A DNA stretch of 64,000 bases from Thermoleophilales bacterium (GCA_020636955.1 JACJWY010000002.1:137689-201688), one strand, 5' to 3'. Numbered from the stretch's first letter, positions 41,969-53,410 are shown. Notes: generated from the letters alone by a model not told the origin. Translations and numbers: made by a program.

Positions 41969-43960
41969 CTACCAGTGCACGCCGCGCAGCAGATGGGCGA
42001 AGGCGACCGCTTCGGTCGAGGGAGCCTTCTCGGTCTCGCCGTCCTTGTCGCCCTTGGCCGCCTTCGAATCCGGGAAGAGCTTGTAGCCGGTGTTGAGAAT
42101 CGCGTCCGAGGCCTTCGGCGAGAGGCTGTACATCAGCTCGCCGAAATTGCCGAGGCGGGTCGCGACCTTCTTCGGCTTGCGGATCATCGCGTCGGTGATC
42201 ATCTCCGCCGCCTCGTCCGGGCTGATCGCCGGGAAGGCGTCATACATCTTGGTCGGGGCGATCATCGGGGTCCGCACCAGCGGCATGTGGATCGTCGTGA
42301 TGTGGCACTTGTCATCGATGATCTCCGACCCGATGCAGCGGCTGAACGCATCGAGGGCCGCCTTCGATGCGACATAGGCCGAGAATCGGGGCGCGTTGGT
42401 CTGCACGCCGATCGAACTCACGTTGATGATGTGGCCGGACTTGCGCTCGCGCATCCGCGGCAGCAGCTTGAGGATCAGCTTCAGCGAGCCGAAGTAGTTC
42501 AGCTGCATGGTCCGCTCGTAATCGTGGAAGCGGTCGTATGAGAGCGCGACCGAACGGCGAATCGAGCGGCCGGCGTTGTTGACCAGCACGTCGACATGAC
42601 CATGCTCGGCCAGGACCTCGTCGGCCATCCGTTCGATGTCGTCGGTGTCGGAAAGGTCGGCCGTGTGAATGAAGGCCTCGCCACCCTCTTCGGCGATCAG
42701 GGTCTGGATTTCTTCAAGCTTGTCGCGGCTGCGGGCGACCAGCAACACCTTCGCCCCCGCCCCGGCCGCCTTGATCGCCGCGGCCTCGCCGATTCCGGAG
42801 GAGGCGCCGGTGATCATCACGACCTTGCCACCGATCGCGCCGCCGAGCGAGCGGTCCTTGAAAAGGTCTGGATCGAGGTTCCGCTCCCAGTAATCCCAGA
42901 GCCGGTCCGCGTAGGAGGCGAGCGGCGGCACCGCGATGTCGGTGCCTTCGAGAGCTTCGAGCGTGTTGGTGCAGTCGAACTTGGTCGGGTAGTTGATGTA
43001 GACCAGCACCTCGCGGGGGATGCCGAGGTCATCGAGCACCGAGTCGGTGATCCGCTTGACCGGCGGCAGCATCATCAGCCCGCCGCGAACTGCCGGGGGA
43101 ATGACTTCCAGCATCTGCGGGTCGAGCCGCATCGACATCTGCGGCGCATGAGCCGAGCGGGCGAAGAGATTGATGATCTGGCCGGCCCGGAGCGGATTCG
43201 GGTCGGTCAGGTGGAAGACCATCCCGTCCTTGCCATCCTCGTGGCTGATGTGGTCGATCGCGTCGGCCACGAAATCGACCGGAACCACGTTGATCTGCTT
43301 GCCCTCGATCCCGATCGTCGGGGCCCAGGGCGGCAGCACATCCCGCAGCTTCTGGATCAGCTTGAAGAAGTAGTAGGGACCATCGATCTTGTCCATCTGG
43401 CCGGTCTCGGAATTACCGACCACGATGCCCGGCCGGTAAACCCGCCACGGCACGGTCAGTCGTTCGCGAACGATCCGCTCCGACTCATGCTTGGTCCGGA
43501 AGTAGGGATGCTTGTCGAGGTTCTCCGCCTCTTCGAAGAAGTCTTCGCGCCAGGTTCCCTTGAAGAGACCAGCGGCGGCGATCGACGAAGCGTGGTTAAA
43601 ACAGCCGACCTCGAGCTGATTGGCGAGGTCAACCGCATTGATCGTGCCTTCGATATTGCCGATCCGGATCGCCTCTTCGTCGGCTTCCATGTCGTAGATC
43701 GCGGCCAGGTGGTAGAAGGCGTCGATCTTCCCCTTTAGCCCGGCGATCTGGTCGGCATCGAGTCCGAGGTTGGGCTGACCGAGGTCACCGATTACCGGCA
43801 CGACGCGTTCGCCGGCCTCGCCCCAGCCGGACCGCATCTCCTCGAGACGGCCGCGGGATCCTTCTCGCACCAGGACATGCACCGTTCCATCCCGCTTCAG
43901 CAGCCTTTCGATCAGGTAACGGCCGATGAAACCGGTGCCTCCGGTGATGAAGTAATCCAC
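41969..43960 (-). CDS. Two-domain SDR, fatty acyl-CoA reductase-like
   Basis: A 663-aa protein with two SDR units. The N-terminal extended SDR (about 1-370) opens with YFITGGTGFIGRYLIERLL and has FNHASSIAAAGLF and WRVYRPGIVVGNSETGQMDK. The C-terminal classical SDR (about 385-640) has MITGASSGIGEAAAIKAAGA, NNAGRSIRRS and the catalytic YVASKAALDAF. This layout matches mycobacterial AcrA1 (Rv3391)-like proteins reported to reduce fatty acyl-CoA, from memory. GTG 43960 with GGAGGAGG upstream is preferred to the frame extending to 44128. The partner downstream is an AGPS-like enzyme. Confidence 0.85.
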   Translation of the reverse strand: MDYFITGGTGFIGRYLIERLLKRDGTVHVLVREGSRGRLEEMRSGWGEAGERVVPVIGDLGQPNLGLDADQIAGLKGKIDAFYHLAAIYDMEADEEAIRIGNIEGTINAVDLANQLEVGCFNHASSIAAAGLFKGTWREDFFEEAENLDKHPYFRTKHESERIVRERLTVPWRVYRPGIVVGNSETGQMDKIDGPYYFFKLIQKLRDVLPPWAPTIGIEGKQINVVPVDFVADAIDHISHEDGKDGMVFHLTDPNPLRAGQIINLFARSAHAPQMSMRLDPQMLEVIPPAVRGGLMMLPPVKRITDSVLDDLGIPREVLVYINYPTKFDCTNTLEALEGTDIAVPPLASYADRLWDYWERNLDPDLFKDRSLGGAIGGKVVMITGASSGIGEAAAIKAAGAGAKVLLVARSRDKLEEIQTLIAEEGGEAFIHTADLSDTDDIERMADEVLAEHGHVDVLVNNAGRSIRRSVALSYDRFHDYERTMQLNYFGSLKLILKLLPRMRERKSGHIINVSSIGVQTNAPRFSAYVASKAALDAFSRCIGSEIIDDKCHITTIHMPLVRTPMIAPTKMYDAFPAISPDEAAEMITDAMIRKPKKVATRLGNFGELMYSLSPKASDAILNTGYKLFPDSKAAKGDKDGETEKAPSTEAVAFAHLLRGVHW

Positions 43961-44101
43961 AGCTCCTCCTCCGAGCAATCGACGCGAATAGCGGACTAGC
44001 CGAGACCCTACAGCCACCGTCAAAACGAGGACAGGCGGAGGCGCGGTGGAACTCTTGACCCAGCCGCTCCGGACGTATAGAACCCGCCCTGTCCGAATAC
44101 A

Positions 44102-44107
44102 TACACT
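44102..44107 (+). promoter_or_regulatory. -10 box for leaderless start at 44116
   Basis: TACACT lies 8 nt before ATG 44116. A TTG at 44107-44109 overlaps the box and is an unlikely start. Confidence 0.5.
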
Positions 44108-44115
44108 TGGAACAA

Positions 44116-47100
44116 ATGCCAGAAGCAACCGCAGTTGAAGTGACGATGCCCGAGATGGGCGAATCGGTGACCGAGGGGACAGTGCTCGAGTGGCATGTCG
44201 CGGTCGGCGACACCATCGAAGAGGGCGACACTCTGGTCGAGGTTTCGACCGACAAGGTCGACGCCGAGGTTCCCGCCCCGGTAACCGGCACCGTGACCGA
44301 ATTGCGTGCAGAAGTGGATGACGAGATCGCGGTGGGCGCGGTCCTCGCCGTGATTGACCCAGACGCGTCCGGCTCCGGCCCTTCGACCACCACCGCTACC
44401 GGCGAAGGCGACGCCGACCTGGGCGACAGCATCACTCTGAAAGCCTCCGACACATCGAACGGCAGCGGCCCGGCTCCGGCCAACGCAGACCCGATCGAGG
44501 TGACCATGCCCGAAATGGGCGAATCGGTGACCGAGGGGACAGTGCTCGAATGGCATGTGGGTGTCGGTGAGACGGTCGAAGAAGGCCAGACCCTGGTCGA
44601 AGTATCAACCGACAAGGTAGACGCCGAGGTTCCGGCGCCAACGGCCGGTGAGATCACCGAACTGCTGGTCGAGCCCGACCAGGAAATTCCGATCGGCGCC
44701 GCGCTCTGCAAGATGATCCCGGGCGCGGGATCTGGCGGTGCCGGCAACGGCGCTGCCGCCGAAAATGACGGGTCCGCTGCTGCCGCCCCCGCCGCAACCG
44801 ACGTCGGCGAGGGTCGCGCAACCCCGGTCGCGAAACGGATCGCCGCCGCCAGAGGGCTCACCCTGGAGCAGATCGCCGGCACCGGGCCGGGCGGCAAGGT
44901 AACCAAGGCCGACGTGCTCGCTGCCGGCGAAGGCAACGGCGCCGCCGCGAACCGCGAAGAGAAGGCGCTTCGCGGACCGGCCGGCATGCTGGCCAAGGCG
45001 ATGGACGAGAGCCGCTCGATCCCGACCGCCACTTCCTTCCGGACGGTCGCGGTCGACACCCTCGACGCCAAGCGCAAAGGCCTCAACGGTGCCCTGGCCG
45101 AACGCGGCATGAAGGTCTCATTCACCCACCTCGTCGCCTGGGCAATCGTCAAGGCGGCCCGCAAGTGGCCGGTGATGGCCCGCCACTTCGAGGAAAAGGA
45201 CGGCAAGCTCTTCTCGGTCTCCGACGGCCAGGTCAATCTGGGCATCGCCGTGGACGTCGAGAAGAAGGACGGTTCCCGCAGCCTCATGGTCCCGGCGATC
45301 AAGGGTGCCGACCAGCTCGACTTCCCGGCCTTCCACGCCTACTACGAGGACCTGATCACCAAGACGCGCGAGAACCGGCTGACCCCGGATGACTTCGCCG
45401 GAACCAACATCACCCTGACCAACCCGGGCGGTATCGGCACCGTCGCCTCGGTGCCGCGACTGATGAGCGGCCAGGGGACTATCGTCGCCGCAGGGTCGAT
45501 CGCCTACCCGCCCGAGTGGTCCCATGCCGACCAGGACAAGCTCAACCAGCTCGGCGTATCCAAAGTGATGACCCTGACTTCGACCTACGACCACCGGATC
45601 ATCCAGGGCGCCGAGTCGGGCAACTTCCTCAAGACCCTCGACGACCTGCTGGCCGGAGGTGACGACTTCTACGAGTCAGTCGCCGACGACCTCGGCGTGG
45701 ACGGCAAGGTCCTCGCCGCCGCCCAGCCCAAGGCGAGCCTGGCCCCGCCGCTGTCGGCGGCTGCCACTCCTGCTTCCAGCGCGATCGCCGAAGCGCCCAC
45801 CCCGGAACTCCTGCAGGCGGTCCAGGCGGCCACCTCGCTGCTGAAGGCATATCGCACCCACGGGCACCTCGCCGCCCATCTGGATCCGCTTGGCGCCGAA
45901 CCCAAAGGCGACCCGGCGCTCGACCCCGAGACCGTCCACCTGACCCCGGAGCTGATGGCCCAGGTTCCCGCCTCGATCCTGCGAATCGGCGTGCCCGGGG
46001 AAACCCTGCTGGAAGCGCTGCCGCGGATGAAAGCGGCGTACACCGGGTCGATCGGCTACCAGTTCGAACACATTTCCTCCCACAGCCAGCGCGTCTGGCT
46101 GCGGGAAATGGTCGAAACCGGAGCTCACCGAAAGGCCTTCGAGGTGGATGAGCAGAAGCGGCTGCTGGGGCGACTGATCGACGTCTTCGAGTTCGAGCGC
46201 TTTCTTGAAAAGGCGTACCTCGGCCAGAAGATGTTCTCGATCGAAGGCCTCGACTCGGTCGTGACCATGCTTGATGAACTGACCACGATCGCAAGTCGCA
46301 GCGGAGCGAAGGAAGTCGTGCTGGGGATGGCTCACCGTGGCCGGCTCTCGGTCCTTGCCCACACAGTCCGCCGCCCGGCCGAGGCGATCTTCGCCGAATT
46401 CGAGGGCGGCAAGCGGATCGAAGACGTGAAAGCGGTTGCCGCGATCCCCCACGGGGGAACCGGCGACGTCAAGTACCACTACGGGCATGAGGGCGTCGCC
46501 GAGCACCATGACGGCACCAGCATCAAGGTCCACCTCTACCCCAATCCCAGCCACCTCGAATTCGTGAACCCCGTAGTCACCGGCGCGACCCGCTACTCGC
46601 AGGGCAACATCGAGGAAAGCAGCCTTTCCCTCGATCCCTCCAGCGCGGTCCCGGTCGTGTTGCACGGTGACGCCGCCTTCCCCGGACAGGGAGTCGTCGC
46701 CGAAACCTTCAACCTCCAGTCGCTGGAGGGCTACTCGGTCGGTGGCACCATCCACATCATCGAGAACAACCAGATCGGATTCACCACCGATCCCAACGAA
46801 GGCCGTTCGACCCCATACGCGGCCGACATGGCGAAAGGGTTCAACGTCCCGATCATCCACGTCAACGCCGACGATGTCGAAGCCTGCTCGCAGGCAATGC
46901 GCCTGGCGATGGCCTACCGGGAACGCTGGAACCGCGACATTGTGATCGACGTGATCGGCTACCGCCGCTTCGGTCACAACGAGACCGACGAGCCGGCCTA
47001 CACCCAGCCCCTGATGGCCGCCGAGATCAAGAAACACAAGCCCGTTTCGGAGATCTACACGGAACAACTGATCGAGCAGAAGGTCGTGACCGCGGACGAA

Positions 47101-48411
47101 GTTTCAGAAGCCGCCGGGAAGCGCCGCACCTACCTCAAGGAGACCCTCGACGGACTCCGGGAAAAGATGGACTCAGGGGTCTACGAGGATCCGACCGTCA
47201 CCAACGTCGGCACCGGGGAACTCGACCGCTCGGCCAGCCCGCCGGTCCAGACCGCGGTCCCGGCCGACCGCCTGCGCGAACTCAATGAGGCGCTGCTCGA
47301 AGTGCCGGCCAGCTTCACCATTCACCGCAAACTGCGCAAGCCGCTCGGGCGCCGGATCGAGACCCTGGAGGAAGGGGGCATTGAATTTGCCCACGCCGAG
47401 TCCCTCGCTCTCGCATCGCTGATCACCGAAGGCAAACACGTGCGGATGACCGGTCAGGACACCGAGCGCGGAACCTTTTCGCAGCGTCACCTGGTTCTCC
47501 ACGACGAGAAAACCGGAATCAAGTACGCGCCGATCCAGCACCTCAAGGACGCGACCGCACCCTTCGAGCTTCACAACAGCCCGCTTTCCGAGATCGCCTG
47601 TCTGGGCTTCGAATACGGCTACGCGTCCTCGAACCCGGACTCCCTGGTGATCTGGGAAGCCCAGTTCGGCGACTTCGCCAACTCGGCCCAGGTGATCATC
47701 GACAGCTTCATCGCCTCCGGCGAAGCGAAGTGGGGCCTGACCTCCAGGCTCACCCTGCTGCTACCACACGGCCACGAAGGGGCCGGGCCCGAACATTCCA
47801 GCGCCCGTATGGAACGCTTCCTTCAACTGGCCGCGGAAGGGTCGATGCGGGTCGCGAATCCGTCGACAGCCGCCCAGTACTTCCACCTGCTGCGCCGTCA
47901 GGCCCTGATCCGCAAGGCCCGGCCGCTGATCGTCTTCACTCCGAAGGGAATGCTCAGGCAGACGGCCGCCACCGCCACCCTCGAACAGCTGACCGACCAG
48001 CACTTCCATTTCATCCTTGATGACCCGAAGGCAGTCGACCGTCGCGAAAAGGTCGAGAGGCTCGTGCTCTGCACCGGCCGGATCTACCATGACCTCGACG
48101 CCGCGGCACCCCGCGACGAAGCCGAAAAGGTGGCCGTGGCCCGGGTCGAGCTGCTCTACCCCTTCCCCCGTCAGCAGCTGGCGGAACTGTTCAAGACCTA
48201 CCCGAACCTGAAGGAAGTGACCTGGGTTCAGGAAGAGCCGAAGAACATGGGGGCCTGGGCCACGATGTGGAGGCGTCTACCCCCGATCATGCCCGAAGGC
48301 GTAAACCTCGAATACATCGGCAGACCCGAGCGAGCGAGCCCCAGCGAGGGTTACTCGGTCGCCCACATCCGCGAACAGGAACGGATCGTCCTGACCGCGC
48401 TCACCCCCTGA
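44116..48411 (+). CDS. kgd: 2-oxoglutarate dehydrogenase E2-E1 fusion with two lipoyl domains
   Basis: A 1431-aa fusion. Two lipoyl domains come first (about 6-80 and 126-200; lipoyl-lysines Lys47 and Lys167 in STDKVDAEVPAP). Next are a peripheral-subunit-binding-like motif (ATPVAKRIAAARGLTLEQIA) and an E2 catalytic domain (His493 in STYDHRIIQGAESG). From about 560 there is a ThDP-dependent E1 (VLGMAHRGRLSVLAH, GDVKYHYG, PSHLEFVNPV, LHGDAAFPGQGVVAETFNLQ). It oxidatively decarboxylates 2-oxoglutarate to succinyl-CoA. Classical mycobacterial and corynebacterial Kgd/OdhA lack lipoyl domains and borrow them from another complex, so this version looks more self-contained. An E3 subunit is still needed and is not here. 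Confidence 0.92.
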   Translation: MPEATAVEVTMPEMGESVTEGTVLEWHVAVGDTIEEGDTLVEVSTDKVDAEVPAPVTGTVTELRAEVDDEIAVGAVLAVIDPDASGSGPSTTTATGEGDADLGDSITLKASDTSNGSGPAPANADPIEVTMPEMGESVTEGTVLEWHVGVGETVEEGQTLVEVSTDKVDAEVPAPTAGEITELLVEPDQEIPIGAALCKMIPGAGSGGAGNGAAAENDGSAAAAPAATDVGEGRATPVAKRIAAARGLTLEQIAGTGPGGKVTKADVLAAGEGNGAAANREEKALRGPAGMLAKAMDESRSIPTATSFRTVAVDTLDAKRKGLNGALAERGMKVSFTHLVAWAIVKAARKWPVMARHFEEKDGKLFSVSDGQVNLGIAVDVEKKDGSRSLMVPAIKGADQLDFPAFHAYYEDLITKTRENRLTPDDFAGTNITLTNPGGIGTVASVPRLMSGQGTIVAAGSIAYPPEWSHADQDKLNQLGVSKVMTLTSTYDHRIIQGAESGNFLKTLDDLLAGGDDFYESVADDLGVDGKVLAAAQPKASLAPPLSAAATPASSAIAEAPTPELLQAVQAATSLLKAYRTHGHLAAHLDPLGAEPKGDPALDPETVHLTPELMAQVPASILRIGVPGETLLEALPRMKAAYTGSIGYQFEHISSHSQRVWLREMVETGAHRKAFEVDEQKRLLGRLIDVFEFERFLEKAYLGQKMFSIEGLDSVVTMLDELTTIASRSGAKEVVLGMAHRGRLSVLAHTVRRPAEAIFAEFEGGKRIEDVKAVAAIPHGGTGDVKYHYGHEGVAEHHDGTSIKVHLYPNPSHLEFVNPVVTGATRYSQGNIEESSLSLDPSSAVPVVLHGDAAFPGQGVVAETFNLQSLEGYSVGGTIHIIENNQIGFTTDPNEGRSTPYAADMAKGFNVPIIHVNADDVEACSQAMRLAMAYRERWNRDIVIDVIGYRRFGHNETDEPAYTQPLMAAEIKKHKPVSEIYTEQLIEQKVVTADEVSEAAGKRRTYLKETLDGLREKMDSGVYEDPTVTNVGTGELDRSASPPVQTAVPADRLRELNEALLEVPASFTIHRKLRKPLGRRIETLEEGGIEFAHAESLALASLITEGKHVRMTGQDTERGTFSQRHLVLHDEKTGIKYAPIQHLKDATAPFELHNSPLSEIACLGFEYGYASSNPDSLVIWEAQFGDFANSAQVIIDSFIASGEAKWGLTSRLTLLLPHGHEGAGPEHSSARMERFLQLAAEGSMRVANPSTAAQYFHLLRRQALIRKARPLIVFTPKGMLRQTAATATLEQLTDQHFHFILDDPKAVDRREKVERLVLCTGRIYHDLDAAAPRDEAEKVAVARVELLYPFPRQQLAELFKTYPNLKEVTWVQEEPKNMGAWATMWRRLPPIMPEGVNLEYIGRPERASPSEGYSVAHIREQERIVLTALTP
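44155..44549 (+). repeat. Exact 35-nt repeat from lipoyl-domain duplication
   Basis: Positions 44155-44189 recur exactly at 44515-44549, a 360-bp offset equal to 120 codons. They encode the same EMGESVTEGTVLEW segment in the first and second lipoyl domains. Confidence 0.9.
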
Positions 48412-48452
48412 CCGGCGACCCGACCCTGCTGACTCGCGGCCCCGCTCCTGGA

Positions 48453-48481
48453 TTGACGGGTGCCGACAATAGGTGTATAAG
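48453..48481 (+). promoter_or_regulatory. Sigma-70-type promoter in the kgd-acnA intergenic region
   Basis: TTGACG (48453-48458) is followed after 17 bp by TATAAG (48476-48481). Initiation would be near 48488 and directed rightward. No rightward protein-coding gene follows before 52786. Confidence 0.6.
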
Positions 48482-48487
48482 ATCAAC

Positions 48488-48822
48488 AGCAGGTCCGCAT
48501 TGGCAGTAGGGGGAAAGGGAAGGAGCAAGATCGGACCAGCACCCCGGATGGCTTGACAGAAAGTCAAAATTTTCAAAGCCCGCTTCCGGCGGTTTACCCC
48601 GGAAGCGTACGCGTCGGCATCCCTCCCTGGCTACCGACGCGCAGGCGTGGTGAGGGTCGCGCGGACCCCCTGCCTCCCGCGACCCTCGCCCGCCACTCTT
48701 AACAGGAGTCGGGCGGGGTCCAACCCGCGTTCCATTGAAACCCGCCGGCCCACTTGAGGCTTTCTGATCCGGGTGCTTGTAGTTTGTCGCCCGGTGGAGG
48801 ACAAACTACAAGCACTCGGATC
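48488..48822 (+). ncRNA. Candidate structured RNA
   Basis: This is the bulk of the 425-nt gap between kgd and acnA, which has no credible ORF. Successive inverted repeats are 48581-48589/48599-48607 (9 bp), 48611-48617/48634-48640 (7 bp), 48652-48661/48678-48687 (10 bp), a looser stem at 48689-48717, and a 23-bp stem at 48766-48822. A good promoter lies directly upstream. I compared it by eye with tmRNA, RNase P RNA and SRP RNA and saw no diagnostic motifs. The call rests on promoter plus structure. Confidence 0.4.
48766..48822. repeat. Long inverted repeat downstream of aconitase gene
   Basis: A perfect 16-bp stem (48773-48788 with 48800-48815) around an 11-nt loop is extended by one G-T pair and six more pairs (GATCCG/CGGATC), giving a 23-bp stem. 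It starts 15 nt after the aconitase stop. There is no T-run on either side. It may end convergent transcripts or be a processing site. Confidence 0.7.
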
Positions 48823-48836
48823 TGGCAAGCGGTTTC

Positions 48837-51647
<2,811 letters not shown>

Positions 51648-51677
51648 GGTTCTCTTCTCTGTCTGAGTGGGTGAGGT

Positions 51678-52478
51678 TTAGCGCTTGTCGGTCTGGCCGG
51701 CGGCGAGGGAATCGGCCGCGTTCTGGCCTGCCGGGCCGGACTGGACCCGGTGAGAAATGTGAGGGCTGATCAATCCGACGTGAGCCATGGTTCGCTGGAC
51801 CAGTGGCGCGACCGCGATCTCGATGCGATCCGAGCTCACCGCCTTGAGTACTGCCGCGGCAACCTTGTCGGGCGTGGTGGTACCGAGGCCCGGGGGAGCG
51901 TCGGCTCCGGAATCGGCGAACATGCCCGCCTCCCGGACAAAGCCGGGCGCAACCAGAGTGAGACTCACCGGGGAGCCTGCCAGGTCTGCGGCCAGCCCGA
52001 AGGCGAAGCCGCGCAGCCCGAACTTGGTCGCGTTGTAGATCGAGGACCGGGGGCTCCCGGCCTTGCCGGCCAGCGAGCCGATCAGCACCAGCTTGCCCCG
52101 GCCGCGCTCCAGCATGCCCGGCAGAAGTGCCTGGGCCAGGAGGATCGGGGACTCTAGGTTGATGCGCAACATGCGGGCGACCTGCTCGTCGGTCAGGTCG
52201 GTGATTCGGCCGGTGCTGGGAAGCGCAGCATTGGCGACCAGCACATCCACCGGTCCCGCCTCATCAGCCAGCTTCTGCGCGGCACCGGACTGGCCGAGGT
52301 CGGCGGCCAGCACCGAATGTCCGCTGCCCGGCAGGCCCTCGACCAGTTCGGTTAATGCGTCGGCCGAGCGACCGGAAACCGTGACTTCGGCTCCGGCCGC
52401 CGCCATGGTGCTTGCGATCCTGCGCCCGATACCTCCGGTCGCGCCGGTCAGGAGTACCTTCTTGCCTGCGATATCCAC
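51678..52478 (-). CDS. Short-chain dehydrogenase/reductase
   Basis: A 266-aa classical SDR. The Rossmann motif is VLLTGATGGIGRRIASTMA, followed by NAA in VDVLVANAALPSTG and the catalytic Ser...YNATK in SSIYNATKFGLRGFAFGLAA. Substrate is unknown. GTG 52478 lies 6 nt after a minus-strand TAGGTT, consistent with leaderless translation. It sits 30 nt upstream of the aconitase gene in the same direction and may be cotranscribed with it. Confidence 0.88.
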   Translation of the reverse strand: MDIAGKKVLLTGATGGIGRRIASTMAAAGAEVTVSGRSADALTELVEGLPGSGHSVLAADLGQSGAAQKLADEAGPVDVLVANAALPSTGRITDLTDEQVARMLRINLESPILLAQALLPGMLERGRGKLVLIGSLAGKAGSPRSSIYNATKFGLRGFAFGLAADLAGSPVSLTLVAPGFVREAGMFADSGADAPPGLGTTTPDKVAAAVLKAVSSDRIEIAVAPLVQRTMAHVGLISPHISHRVQSGPAGQNAADSLAAGQTDKR

Positions 52479-52484
52479 CAGTCA

Positions 52485-52490
52485 AACCTA
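52485..52490 (-). promoter_or_regulatory. -10 box for leaderless start at 52478
   Basis: On the minus strand TAGGTT lies 6 nt before GTG 52478. Confidence 0.45.
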
Positions 52491-52621
52491 GCACCGGAAT
52501 TGGGTTTAGCCTGACCAAACCCGGCTTGCGAGGGGCTCCGCGGACCGCCCCGTTTTTCGCGTATTTGCAGCAGTAAACGAAGGAATCGGGGGGTTTGTTA
52601 GCGAATGACCTGCAGATCGTC

Positions 52622-52627
52622 TATTAT
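52622..52627 (+). promoter_or_regulatory. -10 box of the riboswitch transcript
   Basis: TATTAT at 52622-52627 would start the RNA near 52634, just before the conserved riboswitch core. The -35 region (TTAGCG at 52598-52603, 18-bp spacer) is weak. Confidence 0.5.
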
Positions 52628-52629
52628 CC

Positions 52630-52772
52630 CGCAAGTTCATAACCGAGACGCCGAATCCCGAATCACTCTGTGACCGGGAGCGGGGGAACCAAGTTTCTGG
52701 GGCGAACCCACCAAGCAAGGTGGGGGCGCGGCTCCTAAAGCGCTAGCCCGACAGCTAACCCCGTAGGCCGAC
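52630..52772 (+). promoter_or_regulatory. Cyclic di-AMP riboswitch (ydaO/yuaA type)
   Basis: The sequence carries blocks I recognise from the ydaO-yuaA leader: AACCGAGACGCCGAATCCCG (52641-52660), GGGAGCGGGGGAACCAAG (52676-52693), GGGGCGAACC, and CCCGACAGCTAACCCCGTAG (52747-52766) that closes the structure. Actinobacterial members often precede cell-wall hydrolase genes, and an NlpC/P60-like gene follows directly. The core is in the usual order and spacing. Ligand binding is inferred from the family; in known cases c-di-AMP turns expression off. Confidence 0.88.
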
Positions 52773-52785
52773 CAAGGAGTTCGGT

Positions 52786-53385
52786 ATCAACCCGTCGCAC
52801 AAAACCGAGTCGTATTTCGTTTCCAATGCTTTCCGGGCCTTCACGGCAGCCGCCCTTGCGGTCCTGGCCGTCATCGCCTTTGCTTCTTCCGCCACCCCGG
52901 CCAGTGCCGCCGGCTGCAAGGACGCCACGAGCGGCGGTCTGACGCTTGCTCCGACCAGCTGCAAGCCGGTCAAGAAGGCCCGGCTGATCCGCGGCAAGGC
53001 TTACGCCCCCGCCACCGCGCCTGCCGTAGTCAAAAAAGCAATCGCCGCAGCGAACCGGATTCGCCTCAAGCCGTACATCTACGGCGGTGGCCACACCCTG
53101 AGCCGCAAGCTCCAGAGGGGCTATGACTGCTCCGGCTCGGTCAGCTACGCGCTTCGTGCCGCCGGCCTGATCAGCTACCCGATGCCTTCCGGCAGCTTCG
53201 TTCGCTGGAAGCAGCCCGGGGCCGGCCACTGGATCACCACCTACGCCAACGGTGGCCACATGTACATGGTTATCGCCGGGCTCTCCTTCGACACCTCGAA
53301 CATGAGCTCGACCGGCGGCAATCGCTGGAGCACCACGATCCGTTCTTCGGCCGGCTTCAGCGCCAGGCACCCCGGCGGCTTCTAG
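52786..53385 (+). CDS. Secreted NlpC/P60-like peptidoglycan hydrolase, apparent AUC start
   Basis: A 199-codon frame with a signal peptide (FRAFTAAALAVLAVIAFASS ending ATPASA). The catalytic domain has KPYIYGGGH, the nucleophile Cys in GYDCSGSVSYALRAAG and a probable His in NGGHMYMVIAGLSFDTS. It likely cleaves stem peptides of peptidoglycan. Between the stop at 52756 and ATG 53182 there is no ATG, GTG or TTG in frame, and starting at 53182 would remove the signal and the Cys. A strong Shine-Dalgarno AAGGAG (52774-52779) sits 6 nt before ATC 52786, so AUC is the best start. A c-di-AMP riboswitch precedes it and a terminator follows. Confidence 0.85.
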   Translation: MNPSHKTESYFVSNAFRAFTAAALAVLAVIAFASSATPASAAGCKDATSGGLTLAPTSCKPVKKARLIRGKAYAPATAPAVVKKAIAAANRIRLKPYIYGGGHTLSRKLQRGYDCSGSVSYALRAAGLISYPMPSGSFVRWKQPGAGHWITTYANGGHMYMVIAGLSFDTSNMSSTGGNRWSTTIRSSAGFSARHPGGF

Positions 53386-53410
53386 AACCTGCCGACACAG
53401 CAGACTGGAG

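Noticed and set aside
48488..48822. tmRNA, RNase P RNA or SRP RNA
   Set aside because: None of their diagnostic conserved blocks could be found by eye; only a generic structured RNA is supported.
53182..53385. 67-aa protein starting at ATG 53182
   Set aside because: It is the C-terminal part of the NlpC/P60-like gene; a start here would lack the signal peptide and catalytic Cys.
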